64,000 nucleotides of DNA from Flavobacteriales bacterium (GTDB taxonomy: Bacteria; Bacteroidota; Bacteroidia; Flavobacteriales; TMED113). Location of the stretch: positions 1 through 64,000 of the forward strand of contig PBGD01000009.1 in the NCBI GenBank assembly GCA_002718895.1. Reading direction: 5' to 3'. The notes below the pieces were generated by a model. That model worked only from the letters and a program-made list of their open reading frames with translations, was not told the DNA's origin and searched no databases. The translations under genes and the position numbers were made by a program. Shown one piece after another: positions 46,181-56,200 of this stretch; positions within the stretch are counted from its first letter, which is position 1, and the number at the start of each line of letters is the position of its first letter.

Positions 46181-47848
46181 TCAAATATCAAGCATTTTTT
46201 TTGCATTAGCAATAGCTTCATTATTTAAATGATCACCACTTAACATTCTAGCAATTTCATTAATTCTTGATTCAGAATTTAATTTTTCAATTTTACTTTC
46301 CATAGAATTTGCATGTTCATTTTTTGAAATTTTATAATGATGATTACCTAATGAAGCAATTTGAGGAGAATGAGTAATACATATTACTTGTCCTTGATTT
46401 GATATTTTTCTTAAAATTCTCCCCATTTTCCTTCCAATATCACCTGAAACACCAGAGTCTATTTCATCAAAAATAATTGTAGAAAATTTATTAACTGAAA
46501 ATAAATAGGTTTTTAACAAAAGCATTAACCTTGCCATTTCACCACCAGAAACAATTGACGATAATGGTTTTAAATCATGCCCTTTGTTAAAAGATAACAT
46601 TAGCGATATCTTGTCATTTCCATTTATTAATAAATCTACAGATTTATCAAAAATAAATTTTAAATGACAATAAGAAATGCCTAAATCAGATAAGTCATTT
46701 TTTAAAAGTTCTATAATATAATTACTAGATTTTTTTCTATAAAAAGTCAAACTATTTACACAATTAATTAGTTTTTCATGCAAATTGTTCATCTCATTTT
46801 TTAAACAATTAATATCATTAGAAGCATTTTCAGCTGTAAAAACCTTTGTTTCTATATCTTTTACTTTTAAAATAAGATCATCGACAGAATGAACGTTTAA
46901 TTTGATTTCTAATGAATTAATTTTATTAAGAATATTTTCTAAAAAATGAAATCTTTGTGCATCATATGACAGATTATTATTTAAATTATTAAGATCTAAT
47001 ACTACATCTTGAATATCTACACTATTTTCTTTTAACCTAGCATTTAAAGCATCTAAGTTGGTATCATAACCTTTGACTGTATTCAAATTACTAATAGATG
47101 AATTTAATTTAGAAATAATAGAATTTTCAGATTCCTCTAGTAAATAAATAGATTCAGATATAGTTGATTTTATTTGGTGAAGGTTTGATATTAATTTTAA
47201 TTCATTTTCATATTTTATTTTCTAGGATAAATCATTACTAATCTCATTAAATTCATTAATTATATTCTTGTAATAATCTAAATTAATATCCTGATGGATA
47301 TAACGTTTTTTGTCTTCAATTTTAGATTTAATTTCAATATAATGATGAAATAGTGTTTTATAATCTGACAGAATACTTCTAAAATCCGTGAAACTTGTTG
47401 CACAAAATTGATCCAGTAAATTTATTAGAAAGATATTATTAGTTAATAGTAAGTTTTCATGTTGTGAATGAATATCTACTAATGATAGACTTAATTTTTT
47501 TAACACATCAAGTTTTACAGGTGTATCGTTAATAAAAATTCTTGATTTACCTTGAAAAATAAATTCTCTTCGAATAATAATTTCTTTATCAAAGTCCAAG
47601 TCATATTCCGATAATTTTTTTTTCATTTCATTATTGGACAATATAAATTCACCTTCAATAATAGATTTTCTAGACTTATCTTTAAAATTTATTGATTCAA
47701 ATCTTGAACCTAAAAGCAGATTTAAAGCACCCAAAATGATGGACTTGCCTGCACCTGTTTCTCCAGTAATAGTAGTAAATCCTTTTTGAAATTTTATTTC
47801 TAAACTGTCAATTATTGCATAGTTTTTTATAATAATTTGTTTTATCAT
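46181..47848 (-). pseudogene. recN: recN interrupted by one in-frame TAG
   Basis: The minus-strand frame runs 556 codons including the final stop, the usual length for RecN, an SMC-like ATPase in double-strand break repair. It is interrupted only at codon 209 by TAG (47224-47222). The N-terminal 208 residues have Walker A TITGETGAGKSIILGALNLL and VDIHSQHENLLL. After the TAG, 45 sense codons in the same frame lead into the C-terminal part, which keeps SGGEMARLMLLLK, Walker B STIIFDEIDSGVSG and ITHSPQIASLG. No frameshift is needed. It may be a recent nonsense mutation, a sequencing error or a readthrough site. A TTG at 47086 begins the longest alternative C-terminal frame. Confidence 0.88.
47222..47224 (-). 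other. in-frame amber codon within recN
   Basis: The fwd-strand CTA is TAG in the RecN frame, context TCC TAG AAA. It falls in the helical coiled-coil arm just after NEISNDLS, not in a motif. One base change would restore a sense codon. TAG is an ordinary stop elsewhere in this window (lgt, yqgE, and the gene ending at 15221), so reassignment of TAG is excluded. Confidence 0.9.
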
Positions 47849-47854
47849 AAATCA

Positions 47855-48751
47855 CTATTGAGAAGTTAAAATTTTTGACCACTTTTGTGAATTTTTTACT
47901 GACATTTGATTTAGTAAATTAACTAATTCATCTGCTTGCATAATTGTTCCTTTTGAAAAAATATTTACAATTTCATCAGTTTTAGTATCAAAAAATATTT
48001 GAAACAAATAGCCACGTGGTCTTTGATTATAAGATGTACGAAGTGACAAAATAGATTCCGCAATATATTCTCTAACAAACTCGGGCTTTTCAGTAAATTG
48101 ATCAAGACCTTCAAGATGATATTTGTAATAAAAATTTCTAACATTTGCAAAATCAGGATTCAATAAATTCTCCACCAACCAATATCTATTACTTAATCCT
48201 TCAAATGATTTCCACCCAGTAGCATTATTATCATTTTGTGCATTTGAAACTATTTTTTGTGCTTTTAAGAAAAAATTCTCACCACCTTTGTTAGAAAATG
48301 TATCATAATCCATTCCAATAATTAAATAAGCATAAAATGCAAGAACAGATGTTAAATTTGATATATGTGTATTTTCATTAAACTCTAATGTTTCAAATTC
48401 AATATATTTAAATCGAAATTGATCATCAAAAATATTTAGAATAGGACTATTATATAAAGTTTTATAAATTGGACGAGAAGATTGAACAGAAATTGAACCT
48501 GAAAATTCATCTGTAGATATTTGTTGATCTAATCTAATTAAAATAGTACATTCAATCCTCTCCTCATTATCAAAAATATCATTTGTCCAATTAGTATTAT
48601 TCATGAATTCATAAATACTTTGACGCATTGAATTAAACATTTCTTTATTTGGGCTAGAAATTGAAGAATAATTTACACTAACCTTACAGTTTAATTCTTG
48701 AGATATTAAAATATAATGTGACGATAATATTAAAAAAATAATCAATCTCAT
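47855..48751 (-). CDS. DUF4835 protein, PorD-like
   Basis: The 298 residues start with a signal peptide (LIIFLILSSHYILISQ), then ELNCKVSVNYSSIS, RLDQQISTDEFSGSISVQSSRP, and the conserved YLIIGMDYDTFSNKGGENFFLKAQKIV block that I recognise from DUF4835. That family includes PorD, a protein required for gingipain-type secretion and predicted to act in the envelope. Its place between coaBC and recN is the usual one in Bacteroidota. The 4-bp overlap with coaBC indicates cotranscription. The molecular role in T9SS is not settled. Confidence 0.85.
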   Translation of the reverse strand: MRLIIFLILSSHYILISQELNCKVSVNYSSISSPNKEMFNSMRQSIYEFMNNTNWTNDIFDNEERIECTILIRLDQQISTDEFSGSISVQSSRPIYKTLYNSPILNIFDDQFRFKYIEFETLEFNENTHISNLTSVLAFYAYLIIGMDYDTFSNKGGENFFLKAQKIVSNAQNDNNATGWKSFEGLSNRYWLVENLLNPDFANVRNFYYKYHLEGLDQFTEKPEFVREYIAESILSLRTSYNQRPRGYLFQIFFDTKTDEIVNIFSKGTIMQADELVNLLNQMSVKNSQKWSKILTSQ

Positions 48752-49989
48752 TTCTTAATTGATTTAAAAAGTTCAATAAATGTTTGGTTTATTAAAATTT
48801 GGTTAAAAATTTCTTCAGCCACATCATTTTTACTCATTAATGGAAAGTCTTTAATACTTAAATTATTATCAATAATTCTAACTTTGTTTTTATCTGATTG
48901 AAAACAAGAATTATTATCATTAAGTGAATTCAAAACTATTAAGTCCATGTTTTTAGTTTTTAATTTATTAATAGCATTAGTTGTCTCATTGTTAGATTCT
49001 AATGCAAAACCTACAACAAATTGCTTGTCCTTCTTTGCAGAAAGTAACTTAACAATATCTTTATTTTTTTTTGTATTAATGACTATTGACTTTTCTTTTA
49101 TTTTTTGCTTAGAATATTCTGCGGGCTTAAAATCAGATACAGCAGCAGCAAAAATTGCTATATCTGCCATTTTAAATTTCTCAGAACATATTTCAAACAT
49201 TTCATCTGCACTCAGAATATTTATTTTATTAATTAGAGGGTGTGAAATATTATAATTAGAAGGACCTATTACTAAATCAATTTCCGCACCCATTTCCGCA
49301 CCTTTTTTTGCTAATTCACATCCCATCTTACCTGAGGAAAAATTTCCTATAAAACGAACAGGATCAATTTTTTCATATGTAGGTCCAGCTGTTACTAAAA
49401 TTTTTTTACCATTAAGGAGATTCTGTTTTAAAAAAAAATTCTCAATATTAGAAAAGACTGTATTAACATCTTGCATCCTGCCTTTACCAAACAACCCACT
49501 AGCAAGCTCACCTTTTTCTGCATCTAAAATTTGCACACCTCTTGATCTAATAATATCTAAATTATCAGATGTTGATTGATTTAAATACATATCTCTATCC
49601 ATAGCAGGGGCACAAAAAATGGGTAATGTAGAGGATAAAAATGTAGCTAATAAAATATTATCACATAAACCATGTGCCATTTTAGAAATTGTATTTGCTG
49701 AAGCTGGAACAATCAAAAATAAGTCAGCCCAATTAGCTAATTCAACATGATTAATCCATGTATTTTTCTTTGGATCTACAAAATCACAAACCACTTCATT
49801 AAGAGATAAAGTTGAAATAGTTAAAGGAGATACAAAATCTTGTGAACTTTTTGTCATTATTACCTTAACCTCAGCACCAGATTTAATAAAAAGCCTAACA
49901 AGTTCAGGTATTTTATATGCTGCAATACTACCAGAAATTCCAATTAATAATTTCTTTCCAAAAAGAACTGAGCTATTAGAAGATTTCAT
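48748..49989 (-). CDS. coaBC: bifunctional phosphopantothenoylcysteine decarboxylase/synthetase
   Basis: This enzyme couples 4'-phosphopantothenate with cysteine using CTP and then decarboxylates the product, in CoA synthesis. In 413 residues the N-terminal CoaC flavoprotein domain has GISGSIAAYKIPELVR, the active-site His in TWINHVELANWADL, PASANTISKMAHGLCDN and APAMDRDMYLN. The C-terminal CoaB domain starts near 195 with VTAGPTYEKIDPVRFIGNFSSG and includes DIAIFAAAVSDFKP and VGFALE. It follows rpoZ and overlaps the PorD-like gene. Confidence 0.96.
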   Translation of the reverse strand: MKSSNSSVLFGKKLLIGISGSIAAYKIPELVRLFIKSGAEVKVIMTKSSQDFVSPLTISTLSLNEVVCDFVDPKKNTWINHVELANWADLFLIVPASANTISKMAHGLCDNILLATFLSSTLPIFCAPAMDRDMYLNQSTSDNLDIIRSRGVQILDAEKGELASGLFGKGRMQDVNTVFSNIENFFLKQNLLNGKKILVTAGPTYEKIDPVRFIGNFSSGKMGCELAKKGAEMGAEIDLVIGPSNYNISHPLINKINILSADEMFEICSEKFKMADIAIFAAAVSDFKPAEYSKQKIKEKSIVINTKKNKDIVKLLSAKKDKQFVVGFALESNNETTNAINKLKTKNMDLIVLNSLNDNNSCFQSDKNKVRIIDNNLSIKDFPLMSKNDVAEEIFNQILINQTFIELFKSIKK

Positions 49990-50016
49990 AATAGTGAAAC
50001 GAACTTAGATGTAAAA

Positions 50017-50454
50017 TTATTTTGAATCGTCGGATTTTTCTATTTTTTCATCAGCAGATTCTTGAGAGTTAGCTAAATCTTGATTATTGTCATTTTCTTC
50101 TAAAGTTATTTCCTGATCTAGTGAAATTTCTTCATCTGTAGCTTGTTCTCTAGTATAAACTTTATCCTCAAGGATTTCTTGTATAGCAATTAATGTGGGT
50201 TTTGGGAGTCTTTCGTAAAATCTAGAAATTTCTGTTTGCTCTTGATTTTCAAAAACCTCCTCTAAAGTGTCAGAAGGTGTTGCAAACTCATCTAATTTCG
50301 CAAGTAATTCTTCTTTAATCTCAACACCAATCTGATTAGTTCTTTGTTTTAAAATAGCAATTAATTCATAAATATTGCCATCGAATTTAGAAGCTAACTC
50401 CTCAATATCTCTTGATATTGTTGTTCTAGCAGCGGTTGTTTTTTTATAATCCAT
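50017..50454 (-). CDS. rpoZ: DNA-directed RNA polymerase subunit omega with acidic tail
   Basis: The omega subunit assists assembly of RNA polymerase. The first ~103 residues match the Bacteroidota form: DYKKTTAARTTISRDIEELA, NIYELIAILKQRTNQIG, ISRFYERLPKPTLIAIQE and DKVYTREQ. A tail of about 40 residues follows that is strongly acidic and Asn/Gln-rich (EEISLDQEITLEENDNNQD). The protein is 145 residues, longer than the ~110 I would expect in flavobacteria. The start overlaps the end of bamD by 11 bp. Confidence 0.88.
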   Translation of the reverse strand: MDYKKTTAARTTISRDIEELASKFDGNIYELIAILKQRTNQIGVEIKEELLAKLDEFATPSDTLEEVFENQEQTEISRFYERLPKPTLIAIQEILEDKVYTREQATDEEISLDQEITLEENDNNQDLANSQESADEKIEKSDDSK

Positions 50455-51238
50455 TTTCTAAGATTTTTAATTTTTGATAAATACTATTAACTTCTTCAAT
50501 AAAAACACTATTAGGAAAAGAAATTAAATAATCATTACATGCAAATATAGCTTCTTTTACCCTTTGTTCCTTTTTTTCTGGAATACTATTTTTACCTAAT
50601 TCAAAATAAGATTTAACCTGAATGTATCTTGATTCCTCAATAAAATTAGTTTCAGGATATTCAGAAAGAAAATTATCAATAGCAAATATTGCAGCTTTAA
50701 ATTCACCTCTATCATAATATGAAGAAACTATTTTAAAATTCTTTTTTTGAAGCTTTTCATTTAGTTCAAAAATTAAATTATTTACAACATTCAAACTATC
50801 AGAATGTGGGAAATTATTAATAAATTTTTCTAATTCACTAATAGCTTGTAAAGTATTATCCTGGTCAAGGGTAAATCTTGGCGAATCTAAATAATAACAA
50901 TATGAGGATAAAAAAGATAACTCTTCCTTTTTAGTAGACAAAACAAATTTAGAGATAAAATTTTTTGCATGATATGATGTTGAAATATAATCATTCATAT
51001 AGTAATTACAATATATATAATGGTAGTATATATCCTCAGCTTGAGAACTTCCTTTATACAGAGGAAGTAAAATTTCAAATAATTCTATCGCTCTCGCATA
51101 ATCACTTGAGTTATAGTATTCATATGCTTTTTCAATTTGAAATTCAATATTTTCACTTTTTAATATTTGTTGATAAGTTCTATACTGTGAACAAGATGAA
51201 AAAATAATTAAGAAGAAAAGAAAATAAAGTGTTTTCAT
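50444..51238 (-). CDS. bamD: outer membrane assembly lipoprotein BamD
   Basis: BamD is the TPR lipoprotein that cooperates with BamA in folding outer-membrane beta-barrels. From the ATG at 51238 there are 264 residues, beginning with a lipoprotein signal (MKTLYFLFFLIIFSSC; Cys 16). TPR motifs cover the rest: KAYEYYNSSDYARAIELFEILLP, YYHYIYCNYYMNDYISTSYHAKNF, YDRGEFKAAIFAIDNFLSEYP and EAIFACNDYLISFPNS. A GTG six codons upstream (51256) opens the same frame, but it would precede the promoter box. bamD begins the transcript through rpoZ, coaBC and the PorD-like gene to recN. Confidence 0.93.
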   Translation of the reverse strand: MKTLYFLFFLIIFSSCSQYRTYQQILKSENIEFQIEKAYEYYNSSDYARAIELFEILLPLYKGSSQAEDIYYHYIYCNYYMNDYISTSYHAKNFISKFVLSTKKEELSFLSSYCYYLDSPRFTLDQDNTLQAISELEKFINNFPHSDSLNVVNNLIFELNEKLQKKNFKIVSSYYDRGEFKAAIFAIDNFLSEYPETNFIEESRYIQVKSYFELGKNSIPEKKEQRVKEAIFACNDYLISFPNSVFIEEVNSIYQKLKILENGL

Positions 51239-51242
51239 CGTG

Positions 51243-51250
51243 CAAATATA
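51243..51250 (-). promoter_or_regulatory. candidate bamD promoter -7 box, near-leaderless
   Basis: On the minus strand TATATTTG exactly matches TAnnTTTG and is followed by CACG and the bamD ATG at 51238. Only four bases separate the box from the start codon, so the transcript should be leaderless or nearly so. Confidence 0.5.
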
Positions 51251-51303
51251 ATACACAAATATTTAATATCTTTGAGAAAAGAGCCAATTATTTCTAATAA
51301 TTG

Positions 51304-51311
51304 TATTTTTG
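51304..51311 (+). promoter_or_regulatory. candidate promoter -7 box for the PLP enzyme
   Basis: TATTTTTG is an exact TAnnTTTG match ending 22 bases before the ATG at 51334. A second match, TATCTTTG, is at 51267-51274. Both lie in the divergent region with bamD. Confidence 0.4.
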
Positions 51312-51333
51312 TGTTAATTTAATTTTTTACAAA

Positions 51334-52575
51334 ATGGATCTATTTGATAAATTAAAACAGAATAGAGGACCATTAGGTCAGCATGCAAAAGACGCACATG
51401 GTTATTTTACATTTCCAAAAATTGAGGGAGAAATTGCAAGCAGAATGACTTTCAATAAAAAAGAGGTGATATGTTGGAGTATAAATAATTACTTAGGACT
51501 ATCAAATCACCCTAAAATTAGAAAGGTTGATGCAGATGCATCAAAAGAATGGGGATTAGGCACTCCAATGGGGTCAAGAATGATGTCCGGAAACACTAAT
51601 AAACATGAAGAATTAGAAAAGAAACTTTCACTTTTTACTCAAAAAGAAGATACTATATTATTAAATTTTGGATATCAAGGTATGCATTCTGCGATTGACG
51701 CCTTAGTTGATCGACAAGATGTAATCGTATATGACTCTGAATCCCATGCATGCATTCTTGATGGTGTTAGACTTCATTTGGGGAAACGTTATCAATATCC
51801 TCATAATAATATTGAAAAATTAAAAAAACAACTAGAAAGAGCTAATACAATAATTGAAGAAACTGGTGGATCTATTCTTGTAATTACCGAAGGCGTATTT
51901 GGAATGGCAGGAGATTTAGGTAAATTAAAAGAAATATGTGACTTAAAGAATAAATATAATTTTAGATTATTTGTTGATGATGCACATGGAATAGGTACTA
52001 TGGGTAAAAATGGGATTGGAACAGGTGAGCAATTAGGAGTGCAAGATGAGATAGATATATATTTTGGAACATTTGCAAAGAGCTTTGCTAGTATTGGGGC
52101 ATTTATTAGTTCAACTAAAGATGTCATTGAATACCTGAGGTACAATACAAGATCTCAAATTTTTGCAAAATCATTACCTATGCCTATAGTTGTGGGCGCG
52201 ATTAAGAGACTAGAGATTATGCAAAACGATCCTTCATTAAGGAATCAACTTTGGGATATTACAAATAAATTACAAGATGGTTTAAAAATAAATGGATTTA
52301 ATATTGGAAACACTGAAAGTTGTGTTACACCAGTTTTCTTGTCCGGAGGTGTTGGTGAAGCTACTAATCTAACAGTTGATTTGAGAGAAAATTATGGTAT
52401 TTTTTGCTCAATAGTTACCTACCCTGTTGTACCAAAAGGAGTAATAATGCTTAGACTTATTCCTACAGCGACTCATACAGAAGAAGATGTGAATATTACA
52501 ATTAATGCATTTAAAGAAGTAAAAGAAAAACTATTTTCAGGTAAATATATTTCAGATAAAATAGCTCAAGTTTAA
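51334..52575 (+). CDS. alpha-oxoamine synthase, serine palmitoyltransferase-like
   Basis: This PLP enzyme of about 413 residues condenses an amino acid with an acyl-CoA. From ATG 51334 it reads MDLFDKLKQNRGPLGQHAKD. Motifs include INNYLGLSNHPKIRK, GSRMMSGNTNKHEELE, YDSESHACILDGVRL (His stacking on PLP), VITEGVFGMAGD, LFVDDAHGIGTMG and the Schiff-base Lys in FGTFAKSFASIGAF. The same family has serine palmitoyltransferase, 2-amino-3-ketobutyrate ligase and cysteate acyltransferases of sulfonolipid synthesis. The QNRGPLGQHAK opening resembles flavobacterial enzymes for sphingolipid or sulfonolipid. The product is undetermined. Confidence 0.85.
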   Translation: MDLFDKLKQNRGPLGQHAKDAHGYFTFPKIEGEIASRMTFNKKEVICWSINNYLGLSNHPKIRKVDADASKEWGLGTPMGSRMMSGNTNKHEELEKKLSLFTQKEDTILLNFGYQGMHSAIDALVDRQDVIVYDSESHACILDGVRLHLGKRYQYPHNNIEKLKKQLERANTIIEETGGSILVITEGVFGMAGDLGKLKEICDLKNKYNFRLFVDDAHGIGTMGKNGIGTGEQLGVQDEIDIYFGTFAKSFASIGAFISSTKDVIEYLRYNTRSQIFAKSLPMPIVVGAIKRLEIMQNDPSLRNQLWDITNKLQDGLKINGFNIGNTESCVTPVFLSGGVGEATNLTVDLRENYGIFCSIVTYPVVPKGVIMLRLIPTATHTEEDVNITINAFKEVKEKLFSGKYISDKIAQV

Positions 52576-53243
52576 AACTTATATATCTTTTGATATGAAT
52601 TATTTTTATAAAATTCTATCATAAAACCTTTATATTTCTCGCAATCAATAGTCCTTCCATATAAGTCAGTTTTCAATAAGATGTCAGATTTTTTAGAATA
52701 CTCAATATTATTTATTAAAGAACAATTGTTTGATAAAAAAGTAAATAAATCATCATCAACAAATGTGACAGAAGATGATAAGCCAGACAGACCGTTTGTT
52801 GCAAAATTATTATGTAAAAATGGTGGATTTTCATTCATAACTGCATTGAATAGCAACTCTCCATAACCTTCTATACACAGTTGAAATGTATAGGATTCAC
52901 CTGAAGAAAAACCATCTTTAATTGGAGTGGTAGCATCATCAGCCCAACCTGCTATTGAAAAATTTGAACTATTATTCCAAGTAGTATATCCACCACAAAA
53001 TAACTGATCATTTTCACCAGTATAAAATACACCAATTAAAACAGGACATGTAATTTCAGAAACTGAAATTGAATTTTCAAATTGATTAGAGTATAATTCA
53101 AAGTTTTCAGTAGATAATATTGCAATTGTTGAACTTCCAGATGTGAGATTATAATTCCAGCCACAAAAATTATCTATATTTTGAGATATGGACAGTGATA
53201 CACATCCAATTAAAAATAGCAAAGAGTAAAGTATATTTTTCAT
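52572..53243 (-). CDS. small secreted protein with T9SS-like tail
   Basis: After a signal peptide (LFLIGCVSLSISQ) the protein is a beta-rich domain of about 160 residues with several conserved-looking aromatics: CGWNYNLTSGSSTIAIL, CPVLIGVFYTGENDQLFCGGYTTW and FSIAGWADDATTPIKDGF. The end (ILLKTDLYGRTIDCEKYKGF, then NNSYQKIYKF) resembles a short T9SS sorting domain. I do not recognise the first domain, but the pattern IGVFY ... GGYTTW ... GW ... AWGDDxxTPxKDGF occurs in many marine Bacteroidota surface proteins. It is followed 11 bases upstream by a very large secreted protein in the same direction. Confidence 0.62.
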   Translation of the reverse strand: MKNILYSLLFLIGCVSLSISQNIDNFCGWNYNLTSGSSTIAILSTENFELYSNQFENSISVSEITCPVLIGVFYTGENDQLFCGGYTTWNNSSNFSIAGWADDATTPIKDGFSSGESYTFQLCIEGYGELLFNAVMNENPPFLHNNFATNGLSGLSSSVTFVDDDLFTFLSNNCSLINNIEYSKKSDILLKTDLYGRTIDCEKYKGFMIEFYKNNSYQKIYKF

Positions 53244-53254
53244 TTAATTAAATA

Positions 53255-56200
53255 TTATTCAACTATAACTTGTCTTACAAATTTAGTGTTTCTATAATCA
53301 ATATTAACTAGGTAAACACCTGAAGACAAATTTTCAACATCAAAAGTTAAAATTTCATTATTTCTATTAACATATTTAGTAGATATTGATTTTCCTAAAA
53401 CAGTTTTAAGACTAACAACTACATCAGATCTTTTTTCAATATTGATTTTAACATTTATATGTTTTTTAGCCGGATTTGGATATATAAAAAATGATAAATC
53501 ATCATATTGATTAATATTAATATTTGATATACATGGATCAGTGTTATTGATAGTGTAAACATTTTCATAATTTTGATTCACAATATCAATAATGTTATCT
53601 ATACATGTATTTTCATCTATTGAAGAAAAATACACTCTACATAGTGGCGCAGGTTCATAGTTTTTAATTATTAATGAATTATCATATGAAACACCTAGAA
53701 TCATGCCATCAAGTGCTGAAAATTGAGGTTGAACTTGATAATCTGGAACTAAATTTTCAATTGAATTAATTATAATATTACCCATAGTAAATTGATACCC
53801 CAAAACTTCATTATTTGGATTTAAAATATAAACATCTACATAACTTTCTTCAATATTAACTTGACCAATACTTAGTGTTACAGTATCATTTGGGTTATTA
53901 ATTTCCATTCCAAAATCACATGGAGTTGTTTGATTATCTCTAGTAAGCTGTTGTTGAGAGTTTTCCACACAATTTACCGCTAAAGCAATATCAGAGACAG
54001 TAATTTCTCCGTCCATATCTAAATCATTACATTGATTAGCACTCCAATCATTTGCAATAATTTCTAAAGAATATTGTTGCAAATCAAAAAGATCTAGAAA
54101 AGAATCCATATTTAAATCTCCATTTACTGCATTTCCCCCACAAATTCCGTTACAATCAAATTGTGTTGATCCAAATTCAATACCATTACAATCTGAATAA
54201 GTAGGACAATCAAACAAACCTAATGGAGAATTATCATCTGCATCATAAATACCATCATTATCTGAATCTAAATCAAAAACATTATCTATTCCATCACCAT
54301 CAACATCATTATCATCATTATTGTTAATTCCATCTCCATCTATATCAACTGCCATATAATAATCTTTATTACCATCTTCATTAGTATATATAACAATACA
54401 TGTTTGCTCCCAATTATTATCAAAACTAAGTTCAACATTTCCAGCAGCATCAGGATCTTGATCCCAGTTTGTTCTAACTACAAAAGTATAAGAACCATCA
54501 GGAACATCAGTTATGTCAATCCATTGACAAGAAAGACCTGAACTATAAATATCTCCACATCCTGCAGATATCCCCATAATACTACATCCATAAGTAAAAT
54601 TACCAGCAGGAACACCTAATTCAGTATCCCCACTACACTCTAAGTCCATAACACAAAAACCATTTTTAAATCCAACTGGTAGTATTTGTCCATCAGAGTC
54701 AAAAAGAACATATTCGGCATATCCTTTGTAGTGCCAATGATTATGACACATATCCCACTCAAACTGATTTGTGTTTTCATTATCATCAACTGAACCTATA
54801 AAATAATCTAAATTACCAACATTTTTAATCCAAGTATCAAATCTAATAATGGAACGTGTTCCATAACCTGTCAAACAACCTTCCTCAATTGCACAACCAT
54901 CTTCATTATTGTAAATTTGTAAATACATACTTGACTCAAATGGCATAACCATCAAATCTGGTCCATTGCTACAATCAGGATCACCAGGGTAAATACATGT
55001 ATTATCATCTATTTCTGCAATTGGGTTAAAATTACATGCTAATTCATCAATACAACCAGAAACTGGACCCTCATAATTTAATTCCCATTCAATATTATCA
55101 CAATCACCTTTTATTCTTATATAGTAGGATTCACCTTCTACAAACAATGGAGATATTTCTGATTGAAGTCCACATAAATCATCATTATAATAAATCGTAC
55201 CTTCATTTGTTTCATCTACAATTAAGCCAGTACAATAATCATACACATAAATTACCGTATTACAGTTAGATAAACATGTGTTTATATTATATTGACCATT
55301 TGAGTCAGGAGTAAATAAATACCAAAAATCATTTGTTTCACTTAAATGTTCACCTAATTCAACTTCAACTGATGTATTACAATCATAACCTGGAGGACAG
55401 TTCATTGTAATAGAAGTGTTATATTGAAAGCTTGGATCTTCTAAAACAAGATCACCTTCATAATAGATTTCAACACCACCTTCTGAAAATAATCCATCAC
55501 CATAACTATCATAAATAGTAAATATATAACAATCAATGTCAGGCAAACAATATTGAAAGGGATAAGCAAAATTGCCTTCGTTAAAGACAGAGTTTTCAGA
55601 AGCAAAAATGACGCCCTGATTATTATTTAAAACAAATGATGTTTCATTGGGATAATAATCAGTTTGAATTAAAACATCTATTTGTATTTCATTTTCATTA
55701 CAAATATTAGAATATAAACAAGATCCATCATCAAAAGTTGCTTCATTAAAATAATTGGATGCTATTTGATCAGTACAACCATATATCTCAATCTCATCAC
55801 AAATATTATTGGAATTTAAATCATTAATACAATTTCCATCGCAGTCATAATAATTTTCAGGATATATACAATTTGAATCATATATGGCTCCGCTATCAAA
55901 ATTACATGCTTCAAAATCTAAACATCCATATAAATTACACTCCGATGATATTACAATAAATTCTTCTGTCAAACCAAAATCATTAGGAGAATTACCACTA
56001 TTATTAGCAATTATAACTCCTTGATCACAAATACTTAATTCATATACTCCATCCGAATTCCATCCATCACCATAGCTATCATTTGCGTTAAAAAAGTAAG
56101 TTTCTCCAATATTTAAACATACATAAGAAGTGTAATTTTGATAATCTTCATAAAAGCTATTTAAGATAGGACTATTGGCTACAATAAGATTTTCTTCATT

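Noticed and set aside
47222-47224. Reassignment of TAG to a sense codon in this genome
   Set aside because: TAG ends lgt (32708-32710), yqgE (28159-28161) and the fasciclin-like gene (15219-15221) at sensible protein ends.
54991-55269. Plus-strand frame around 55036-55269
   Set aside because: It lies within the lysyl oxidase-like gene and its His/Leu-rich composition is a shadow of acidic codons.
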